DNA from: Gibbula magus | Taxonomy: Eukaryota; Mollusca; Gastropoda; Trochida; Trochidae | Assembly: GCA_936450465.1 (NCBI GenBank) | Contig: OW388293.1 | Span: forward strand, 25,011,860-25,075,859 | Direction of reading: 5' to 3' | Length of the DNA stretch: 64,000 bases | In this document: positions 1-12,100 of the stretch, piece after piece | How the letters are laid out: every line of letters begins with the position of its first letter | Numbering within the stretch: the stretch's first letter is position 1 | Translations under genes and position numbers: made by a program | The notes under the pieces: generated by a model | What the model was told of the DNA's origin: nothing | Seen by the model: the letters and a program-made list of their open reading frames with translations, nothing else | Databases searched by the model: none

Positions 1-47
1 GATAATAACACATTCAAAGATAGATGTTTCATTAGATTCTAACTCAC

Positions 48-162
48 CTTATCATACACTGTTGTGTTGATCCCTGCAGTTTTGATCCACACTTCCTTGT
101 AGAATGAGTCAGACACTATGTCGTCCACTTCGTATCCAGCATCACCTAATCCTAGGTGCTCA
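48..162 (-). CDS. PLD1: PLD exon 24 (penultimate C-terminal region)
   Basis: 115 nt: [20 protein letters not shown], then [18 protein letters not shown]. Matches LGYLDDPSE...[23 protein letters not shown]. Acceptor attcttgcag, donor AAG|GTGAGT. The remaining C-terminal exon(s) are beyond base 1. Confidence 0.93.
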
Positions 163-3100
163 CTGCAAGAATTTTCACATTTAATATTTTTTATATGAAA
201 TTATTATCAATATTCAAATGAAACATCCTATCCAAAGACCTTTAAACTGTAATCATGTGATAACATATTTTGATCAAATAAAAGTTAAAAGCTTGTGTAA
301 GGGGTTGTCAAAAAGTTCTCTCTTTGGCAGATCCAGAGGGCAATCATTTATAACATTTATCTTTTTCCATTTCATGCATTCACTAGAATCACAATAAGCC
401 CTTTTTCGTGATACACTGCTGTGTTGTTAAATCTAAGAAAACCTACTTGAAGAGAGTTCTCCTGAGAGAAGATCCGAATTTTCCAGCGAGATGTTTCCTT
501 CCCCCGATCTCGATCTCAAACTTGTTGTGGGGGAGGTCCTCCACCATGATCGCCATCTCACTGTCGCGTTTACCCAGCATGCTCCGATCGTTGATGTTTG
601 CGGAGCCGATGATCACGGTGTCATCATCAACAATCATCAACTTACTATGTACATACACCAGTTCAGTCACCTGAAGGATAAACACATTAGTCATGTTTTG
701 TGGTTTTTATGACATAATATTGGAATAATCATGCATGTATTGAATTACATATATAGCAAGCATAAGATTAAGATAACATAACACAACTTCCCTTGATCCT
801 AGATTATATAAAAATATATTTCTAACATTGAATTATTGCAAGCAAGCTATCCTCAAAAGCTGGCTGTACATACCAATTTTCCATTGAGTGTGTCATGAGT
901 TCTGAGACCATTGAAGACAATGTACTGCATGGCATCTGGCACTGAAATGGAGACATGATAATTATATAAACCCTCTTAAAGGAACAGTAGGACCTTTCTA
1001 GGTTATCAAGAGAATTCAAGGTGAAAGGGTCGATCAGTACCAGGGATGCAGATTCAAATTTTTGCCAGTCGGACATTTCATCTTTGACCCAAAAAGACGA
1101 ACCCGGAAGTAAAAAAATTTTAATGAATAAAGTATCAGAAAGTATTACTATTTGTTGGTTCTTCATTCATTGCATACTATTAAACATAACACGAAAGCAA
1201 TTAACGATAACTATTTATTTATCATTAACATGCATAAAATGGTTCATAATTTAAAATCAATGTTTACCAACTACGATTTACCGACAGTGCTAGTTTGAGC
1301 GAGTTTACACAAGCGAGTTAACAAGCAAATATGCGTCAAGATAGACGAGAAAATTCTAATAATTAAATTGCACATAGTTCATCAAAAGTTCAAATCATGG
1401 ACCAAATGATATGTACCTTCTAAATAATCATTTTAGATTCAAAGGAACTCGTTTTCAATAGCGATATAATTAACGTAAACTCACGACTCGGCAGAGCACG
1501 TGGTCGACCTATTTTCCATACGACTATTTCTTATTCAAGATGTAGTTACGAATTTGAACTTATTCTAATAAGATTACTTTTATATTTTATTTGGAGACAT
1601 ATTTCGCAATTGTACATGAATAATTATAAAATAAAAAGAACTAATGTAAACGCAAGAGAAATTGGACTTTTTAAATTAGCGTACCTCTTTATAACGTGTG
1701 TCATCATGTACAAGCGATCACGTGTTCGTAGCGTCATACAAACGGTGTTTGACTACATAACGTCTCGTGAAATAATATTGCTAATTATTCGTTTTTGATA
1801 GGTTTATTTATTTTGAATTTGTATACTAGCTTTACCATACATCGATATTGATCTATCATATTTTGTTACAATATGTTACCTATGTTTTATGAACGAGATA
1901 TTATTAAATTTATCGAGATTCAAAGTAGCAAAATCTTAATCTGTAACAAATTCATGAATCACCGGTACGGTGAAGCCACACGTTCATGTAATGTTTATCT
2001 TTGACAAAATTTGTTTACAATGCGATTTTAATGAAATCCTTTTCGTAAATAATGTTGTGAAATTGGTCATATCTTTCAGTCACTAAATGACACTGGAAAT
2101 TTCAATTAAATATCAAACGGTAAGTGTTTTTTCTGCCGACAATTATAATTTACTGAATATAATGACGATTGACGTCGTGCCTCGTGCTGTGAAGAATAAA
2201 TGTGACTTCTTGACTTGATCAACATATTTCAATTTCATCAACAATTATGACCGACACAAGCAGGGCCGTTTGCCTTTATTTAATATGCTTGTAAGTTTAG
2301 TTTTCCTTTTATTTTCTGCAATCGGTCAACTGATGTCCGATAGGTCAATTTTCCATTCGGTCAAACTGGATTTACAATCGGACATGTCCGGCAAATAGAC
2401 CGATTTCTGCATCCCTGATCAGTACCACCAAGGTATTTCTTTATGGAAATGAATTTGGAAAGGATTTTCACATTCATGTATTTATGTTATTAATGTTGAT
2501 TATAAAAACTGAGCAGTATACTTCAAATGTACAATGTGTTAATCATGCATTTATATCACAATTGCAAATTAAAAACAAAATATCATTTTGAATTTTATTT
2601 CTACAAAGAATATATAGGTCTTTCTCAGCTTGGCTAATGTTTACAGCTTTTTCCATAGACTGTTTGAATTGCACCTACCTTCCTTGCTGAGTTTCTCAAT
2701 GAGAGAGTTACCTCCCCTGCAGATGGAGGAGTAGTTCCAGTGAGTGACCGCCTGCAGCGCGGTGCCGCCCGGTGTACCAAACTCTCCCTCGAAGGCTGGC
2801 AGAAGTGGCATCATCACATACACACGGAACAACTCTCCTGCTCTAGAGGGAGAAAAGAGTTGGAAATATATGACATTTCTGATAGCGAATCCATAAATAC
2901 TGTATGCTTATACAATATCGGGGCCTCCTTTCACAAAGCTCTAAGGTGATCGTAAGTCACTAAGGTTACTTTGAAAGGAACCCCAGTGCAATATAACAGA
3001 TTCTATTTATATTTTTGACATGCTATAATATCTATTTGCTCTGATGAGATGAGTAGTCTTCCCCTAAGTTATGAAAATAAATGCATCAAATTTAAAAGAA

Positions 3101-6100
3101 ATGCTTTCTTTTGTTCACATTAAAGGGACACCGCGTCGTGAATAAAAATCAGATCATGTGTATCTACCTATGCTGATTAACATGTCTGCTAACAAGTCAC
3201 AGACACCAAATTTCAGACAATTGACGTAATTGGTAATAAAAACAACTGCAGATAGACAGTGAAGTGAAGCATAACTCGCTAGCAGACACTCTAATCAGCT
3301 TAGTGAGATAAAGATGAGACTCATTTTTATCCTCGACGCAGTGTCCCTTTAAGACCAATGTTTTTTCTTAAAATTTGTTGCAAAATCTTTTGCATACCTT
3401 TAATTTCTATCACTTTGATGTATAACAAAGCCATTTTACATACAAATTACCTTTGTTTTAAAGGAGTCTAATTTTATTTTAATTTTAAACGTTTATTATT
3501 ATTTATTTTCAATCTATAACATTGCGATCTTTATTATAATGTCTTATTTTCCTCGTACCGATATGCTCTGAGTATTCTCTTGTACAGAGCCTGGCCGATG
3601 CCGTTTGAGACGTCCGATGTGTTGTCGATCTGGGTGATGAAGAACTGGTTCTGAAACACACACCAAGATTATTATTATAACATTTAATAGGTATGATATT
3701 TCTGAACCTTGACAGTCAACCTTAACAAAAGATGCTACAAACCATTTACATTAAACCTATCAACCACCATATACACCAAATCAATCATAAATGAACAAAA
3801 TCATCTCAATTGTATATATTTTCCTTGCTGATATTTCAAGGTATCACATACTTGATAAAAGTGCAACTATCTGCACCGAAACTTTGCATCTGTTACAATA
3901 CAGAAGTTGATTGCAGACGAAGGTTGCTAAGACAATCAAGGTGTATAACTACAGTGTATACTCAAATTGGTCAAATTAACAAAATGTATCCTTTTTGCAT
4001 TTTCACATTATTTTCAAGCAAATGGCTTGGTATTTTCTTTCAAGACGTTAACAATCAGGAAGCCAAGTACCTCAATGTAAATGTAGTGTTTGGAGTTCTC
4101 TATACAGTGGATGTAAGCTTCCTGGATGGAACACTCGGTGGCACCGATACCAGACGACCAGCCGCTTGTACTCCGCAAGATCTGGCACATTTCAGGAATC
4201 AAACTCATTAGTAATTAAATTAATCTGAGATTCTCCATGTGCTTAAAAGGAGGGTTCTATCGGGGTATTTTTGTGGAAACGAAATTCTCGTTTACACATA
4301 TATGCTATTAATACATGATTAAAACACGGTGAAATTTAAAAATACCTATGAAGGTAATATTTTGATTACCTTACATTTCACAGCTTAATAAACACGTACA
4401 AGCGCACATTTGCTGAACAATTAAACAATGTGAACTGAATTTAAGCCATTCATCAGTGTTGCAAGTGGGGAAAACTTCACTGCAGCACAACAGCAAATTG
4501 TTTATTAGTTATTTTAATTTTTAGGGTTATGTGTTACTATGTGACTACTCTATCTATGCAATATTCCAGGACCATGGTGTATAAAAGGTTAGAAGTGCAT
4601 GGTTCATTCTCACCTGTGTCTTGACATTGAAGGTGATGTTTTTGATTGGCTGAGGAATGTTACATTTGACGGTATCCTTGGGAACCAGGAGAGGATAATT
4701 GTTGTTCTTCTTGCACTTCGCCAGCTGTTGATCAGAGAGAAAAACGAGGGGTGAGCTCCGGGGCTAAACATTGCTCTCAAGCCCTCAAGTATTTTATGGA
4801 TGACCATCTTCTTTTGGTAACAACACCACCTTTCAGTACAGACCCTTCTACTCTTGTCAAGCATTAAATGGTATAAGGATCTATACAGAAATGACACCAT
4901 TGTTAAAGGTGCTGTAGCACGTTTGTTGCATATTATGTTTTCTCAAATTTGCAATTTATTATTTGAGTTTATCCAATATAATAGAACTCTTTAGGAGTAT
5001 TATTTAGCCATGTATTTACATTTTTGTAAGAGCACTTTATTTCAGTAAGAACATGCTACAGCGCCTTTAAAGAAAGATATGATCATCCATGTCTTATCAA
5101 TACCACCAACTTCCAGAATGTCTCTCAACCAGTTCATGATATATGCATTGTTAAACATGACCTAAATCAAATCAAGAAATCAAGACTTTTTGTTGAATTG
5201 AAATATTTCAAATGGAAGCTTACAGAAACAGTTTCTTGCAGAGATAGTAATAATGATGTAAAAACCTTCGTGAAGTTCCAACGACCAATGAAATGTCTTG
5301 CTACATCTCGGGCTCCCTTCCCATAAACCACTGCTCCAATATCATGCCAAGGCATACGTGGTGTAACTGTCCGGTCAATGAAATCTGGAAATATTTTTTT
5401 TTATTTAATGACATATCTTTAAAATTGTAAGTAAAAGATGTAAGCATACAAATAATTTAATAAATGACTTAATTTGATATAGTATTTTAAATTTGATATA
5501 TGACAGCACAGTTGAAAACTAACTTAAGTTCAGCTAAAATGGGCTTCATTTTACACCAGATGACATATCTACCATATTAACATTCTTCTGAGTAGGCAGT
5601 TAATAGGAATAAACAGATCATGAAGGAATATTTAATTTTAGTTCTCTCAAAATCGTCTAGCAGTGAAAATTTGCAATACAGATATCATCAATATTTCTAT
5701 CCAAAAAAAAACATTTTTAAATTTTCAACTGACTTCTGTCTGATAAGAAATATGTGCGCATTGCAGAGTTGAAGGAAGTCTAGTTTCTCAAGGGTTTTGG
5801 TTGCTCAGTTTGAATTGAATTGCAACCAATCAGGATTCTCAATCACTCGCACAAGAAAATTATCGCTTAAGACCAGAGGCCATGGGGTAAGACACAATTT
5901 GAGTACCCTGGAGGGCGAGAACATACAGGCGCAATAACCAACAGTTTCCTACCAGCATAAGGAGATTCCAGCTCCACGAAGTCCTTGTGTATGAAGTTGA
6001 CATAATCCTTGCCAATCCAGAGTTTAGACGAACCTTTCAACCCCCGCTCCAAGATGTCCTGCTCACTCTTTGTGCGCTGTATATCTGGCGGTAGCTCTCG

Positions 6101-9100
6101 TCCAATGTCAAAACTGTGAACATTATTAGATATTTTAACATTTTGCCATTAATCTGATTCACATTGCCCAACCATTCTGCGTTATTTAATTACAGTAGTC
6201 AAAATTCAGTAACAGGTTTGTTTAGACTTGGAATATTACATATCATTATATATATTAAATATTATATTAGCTGGTAAAGAGTAAAAAAAAAAAGGAATCA
6301 TTTCCGCTGGCTATACCACCTGGATTATTATTTCATATATTTTTGGTTACCCTACCTCATCCAGTGGTCAATGCAGTATTATTTTCTTTGTTGAAGATCT
6401 GGCCACCCAGACTGGTTTATCATCCAAAACTGTGTTCCACAGGAGATATCACATGTGTGTCATAAGGTGATATCTCCTAGGACAGTAGATTTTGTGCAAT
6501 GCCCTGTCACTGTCAACTACATGACATCACAATGCTTTTACTTTACAATTCTTTGACGTCATAAACATGATGACATCACAATGCTATGACATCATCGCAT
6601 TGGAAGTAAAATGGCAGTGCTGTGATCAGAGATATATACTTTTCATTGAAATGAAAAAAGAAGGATTTAATTTTGGATGATAAATAGAATCTCACCCTCG
6701 TGTCAAATATCAAATATATCAACACAAGTTGATAAAAACAAATACCAAGGCTTGGGTGAGATTCTCTAGTTTTATCACTATCTAATCCAACAGTTCAAGT
6801 ATTAACCCTACACCTGCTGAATTGATTAGCACTAAACCATTCTGAATGACCAATTAATTTACAGCAATTGGAACTCATAAACAAAGGTAAAATTAAAACT
6901 AAATAGAAACTACTGCCAGTGAAATGTAGGACAAAGTTTATTTTCCTGATACATACCTTCCACTTCTCTCCCTGAATTTTCCCATTAACTGAAAAATATT
7001 ATTTGATTATCAATATCTTATTTCATGAAAGCTCAGATTTTTATCAGTTTTCACCAGACAAAAATTCAGGCATTTCTCAAAGATATATTAATGAAAACAA
7101 ATTGTTGTTAAAATTTAGCAGAAATATTTAAAAATCTGGGGTAATATTTTCGAAGCTCTCTTAGTGCTAAGATAGTCGTAAGTTAATGTTAATGTATGGC
7201 ACTTACGACTATCTTAGCGCTAAGAGAGCTTCGAAAATATGGGTCCAGGAGGGCAAATTCAACTTACGAAGGTTCTACGTTTCTGTTTCTGGTCCGACAT
7301 GAAGTACTCCCTCGGGATCTTCTCAGGAGTTTGATTCTGTCGAACTTTAGATTCAAACTTCTGAACATTGAACACCATTTTCCATCTTCGCCTTGCCTCT
7401 ACATTGGCGCCAGGACTTGACGGGCCGGCCTGGTTGCCACGGTTATTGTTCTGTTCCCTGTCCCGTCCCATCAACTTACTGAACGCTTTCAACCTCACTG
7501 CAGTTGTCGCCATATCTGTCACGTCATTGGCTGATTTGCCTTTTGTCTTTTTGGCCGACAATTTGGGATTGGTTTCTGCAGTAATGAGCTCTGAATGAGA
7601 ATGCTGAGAAGCTTGAGATCGGTTTGAGGCATCACTTCCAGCGCTGGTTCGAACACCTGCATTCACGCGGTCAACATTCTCAGGAATGATTATATCTTCG
7701 TCCTCCACAGCCTTGAACTTCTTCAGCTTCCCCTTGGTATCCTGTTTACCAGACACGTCCTGACTCTTTTTAGGAATGATTAACTTGAGATGTTTTCTGT
7801 CCGCAGTTTCTTTCCATAAATGGACGCCATTTTCAGAATTTTTTGCATTCAATTCTGCTTCTAACACAGGATTCACTGACACTGAAACACAATCGACGGT
7901 ATCCACATGTACATCTGCATGAGTTGTCTCTTGTGATTGGTCAGTCCGTGTCACATGACTAGCATTCACACTCTCTGATTTAGGCACTGATTTCCTAAGA
8001 ACAACTTCAGACAAGTATTGATTGTCAGAAACACCATTGTTGTCGGACTGTGAAGGATGGTGTTCTTCCCTCGTTGAGATCACATCTTGATTATCAGCAG
8101 CACTGTCCAAGGCAATCTGAGTATCAATGTCGGTCACACAGTCTTCAGAGGATACTTTTGACTTGGCGAAACCCTCACCCAAGACATCGAAATCCGACTG
8201 TTTGATGGGGGGTATATGTACATCTACAAGTCTGACCGGGGTAGGGGGGATCACCTTGATGGTTACATCAGAAGGGGATGCCGTGGGGAGAGGGGTATTC
8301 AAGGTATTGGGGGGGACCTTCAGTCTGTCGGATGATCCAAGTTCATCTGTCACCTGAAAATGAAATATTGAAGATATTACCCTTATAGCTCTGTCCGAAG
8401 GACCTTGATCAGTCCAGCCACTGTCTCAGACACAAGATCTATGACAATTCATTGAATTTGAAACAAAATGTTATTAGATTGAGGCAATACCAGATTCAGT
8501 AATCAACAAAACATGAAGTTCACCTCTGTAATGTCGGTGGTGGCCGACTCTTCGGGGCGGATACTGATGGCGGAATCAGAGAGCTCTGTAGACTGCTGCT
8601 GGAGGTCCACTGAACCAAGGTCCTTTAATCTGTGGGTTAACATAGAGAGTATTGATCTTAGTAACCTGATGCAGGTCAAAGTGAGGCTTCATTTCATCCA
8701 ATTTTGCATAGGGGAACAAACTTCAGATACAAGTTTACAAAGTCTTGTATCTTTTTTACTCAGTATTGACTACATCAAACATTGGCTTATATCAGTTATA
8801 CACAAGTTACCACAGGACAAAAAGTGGTGGAATCGGCTTGCCGGATCCTTCTGGATCCTCCCCATAATAGACGGATCCTGTAGGATCCGCAAGAATCCGG
8901 CAAGCGAATTCCACCACTTTTTGTCCTGTGTACACACCGAAGGATAGTAACTATCAGTGGCAGATCCAGTGGAACTGATAAACAACCTGTGACTGTGGTT
9001 TTCACTCAACATTATATGGACAAAACATCACTTTGACTGGCAGATAATAACAAGTTCTAATGATCGTTATTATTGACAGTTATGGGCTGACCTGTGCCGC

Positions 9101-12100
9101 TCGTCATCCCAGCGCCCATAGCAGAGATCTATCCCGCCGAGGAAAGCGACGGTCTGGTCGATGATTACAAGTTTCTCGTGGTGTGCCCACAACAACACGC
9201 CATTAGCGCCATGGTCTGGGTGTCTCAGTACCTGGAAGTTTGTATAAATTCAAATACCAGATTTATTTCATAGTGTCATAATTAAAGTAGATTATTCATG
9301 AGTGGCGAAACGATGATTGACAAAACATTAGTGCCAATTCTCCATTTGCAAATGTCAAATACCATAAGTGAGATGACCACAATCCCCGTTCCAAACATGG
9401 CATAGTTTTGTTTTACATTAAAATTAAAATAATAAAAGTTGGTCCCTCACTAATTCTTTAATGTTCTCACTGAAGTTTGACTTTTAAAATAAGAAAGTAC
9501 AACAGGCTCTCTATTTTGGTCTCATTTACTCTCTGTGGTCTCAATGTCACATCACATGTCAGATCATGCTAAACTGGAGCGTAACATTCACACACAATTC
9601 ATAAGCTAAATCAGAATTAACCAGAATATTAAAAACTTACCTTAATCTTGTCTTAGCTCTTCATCCAGAGTATAACATGAGAATAATAGATTTATAAGGA
9701 GTGAGATTAATTAGAGTTACTCACCCTTGTTTTAATTGTATGGAAACTGACAGGGGATGGGGTTTCTTTAGGGTGGTCTTATGCACGAGAACACATTTTT
9801 GTGATTTTGGAATTTTTCTATCAAAATCGGTCAGGATGCAAATGTAAGCGATCTATCATAAGTAGGCCTACCTCACTTCTGAAAATGAATTATTGATAAC
9901 AATGAAGACTGACCTTGATGTTCTCACTGTTCTTCGTCATGAGGATATGTTTGCTGTACCTGCTCTTGATGCCGAGAGCCAGTTCCACCTCCTTGTACAG
10001 CAACACATACACCTTCACCCCCGCGTCCTGGAACAGGGGACACGCATCACTTGTACACGTTACACCAGTGAATTACAATTACCAAAATCTTAAAGGGACA
10101 CCACGTCGAGGATAAATATGAGATAAGATTTATCTACCTATGCTGATTAACGTGTCTGATAATGAGTCAAAGACTCCCAATTTCATACAATTGAAGTAAT
10201 TAAAACCACTGCATGTAGACAGTGAAGCGAAGCGTAACTCAATAGCAGACACGTTAACCAGCATAAGCAAATAAAGTGATCTCATATTTATCCTCGACAC
10301 AGTGTCCCTTTAAGTGCAATGAGTGTTTACCTAACAAGATGTGTATATGTATGTGTCGATTTCATGTAGTAGATGATCTGATGAGATCAAAGACCAAAGG
10401 TTAAAAAAAAAAAAAAAAAAAAATTCTGATATGAGAATGGCCAATCATCATTCTATTCCAATTAAGTCATTTCTTCCCACATAACCTCTTTTCTAATATG
10501 ACAATAAGTTTTCACTGTTTTTTTTATTATAACACCATTAAAAGAGAAAACTGGCAACACGAACTGCATCCTTATTTCTATCCAATCAAAAGTCTTCTTG
10601 TGCACAGTTAGAGAAAGTCAAATCGTTTGGACCTGTACAGGAACCGACTGTTATATTAGAACAGACGTTATATGGTAAGAAAAAACTTGGGTAAACTCTG
10701 TGGTAAGAGGAGGGCAATCATACACAAATTATTCTAAAAGTTTATATTTTTTATCATTTATAACTTATTTGTTTCTCTTCCAGTTATGCATTTTATCTTA
10801 AAACAAGAGCCTCACAGCTTTCCTCTGGAGAATGATGTCCAGTCTCCATTTGTCTCCTTCTGTCATCGGGCGCTTCATGTAGATCTCCGGGCTCAACCTG
10901 AAAACATCGAAGGTTCATCCTGAAGTACTCACCATAATGTACTGCATTATTATCTGAGAGGAAAAATTATCAAGACTTACATTTTATAACACCAAAAGGC
11001 AAAATATAATGGTAGAATGATGTTATGAATAATTCTAAGCCAACATTTTTTTACAACGATGCATTTCAACGATGCATGTGCAAGGTCCCTAGACCATGAA
11101 AATAGATTTTGATATACTTTCTTCAATTTCTTACTTTGGTAATGACTAGAACAGCTTCCATGTTCATATCATGATATATTTACGACACCCATACATGAAT
11201 ATCAACACATATCTTGCTCTCACTCAAGAAATACAAACTATGTAAACATGGATACGATATGGACACCCATCTAGTATTGATCTCTATTTAAACTGTACTT
11301 TTGAAAGAACATGTCACTGGACATGCTGAAATTGAAACAATTCTGAATGCAAGTACTATTATTTACCTTGCATTTAAAGAATTTGGAGAACAAAATCATA
11401 AATGTTCTACCAGGGCTGATGGTAAGGGTACATGATATATTTTTTCATTTAATCTTTTTGAACGAGATTGTTGTAAGCTTCCAATGAAAGCACTGTGATT
11501 CTCATGAGTTGTAATATAGCATGTGTGTATTTATTCTTACCACCAGTCTGCAATGTAGATCTCTTCTTTAGCCTTCTCCAGGGCATCGGCTACAGCCTCA
11601 AAGTAGGACGAACCATCCACAAACCTGGAAAACACGGGGAAATCTTGCTTAGATACAAAGATACTCAACGACTTTCTATGTTATACCATTATTATTAAAC
11701 AAGCCAATGATTTGAGGGGCAAGTCTATGACAATTCATTCCCCAGTTTTAACAAAAAAAGTTTTTCATGGAAGTGAATATAGTATTCTGTTTATTACTTA
11801 ACTTGCATACCGACATATATATATGTTATACAAACACATTAGCTGACAGTGTGATGAGGTACCATTGTGATGTCATAAGAGCAGACTACTGTGATGTCAC
11901 AACAGACTATTGTGATGTCATAAGAGCAGATGTATTATCCAGACACTGCAGTATCAATCTTCAATAGGGCAAGAATAGGTAAATAAAGACTGGTACTGAA
12001 AAAGATTCCTAGAGTAAATGAAGTGTCATAAAATCTTCAGTTGCCTTTCTTGATTATGGTAACTTTGATAAACATATCTATGGCATTATGTCTGACAATT

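Noticed and set aside
443..694. Plus-strand frames of 70-90 codons opposite PLD exon 23
   Set aside because: Antisense shadows of a strongly conserved coding exon.
2831..2842. Alternative acceptor gagcag for PLD exon 21
   Set aside because: It gives the wrong phase for exon 20; the upstream ctctag with a better pyrimidine tract fits.
5224..5266. Using the stronger donor as the main exon 17 end
   Set aside because: It would insert 14 residues where family members align without a gap (FTK followed by the YPLLVPK segment), so the weak donor is kept as the main form and the other reported as a possible isoform.
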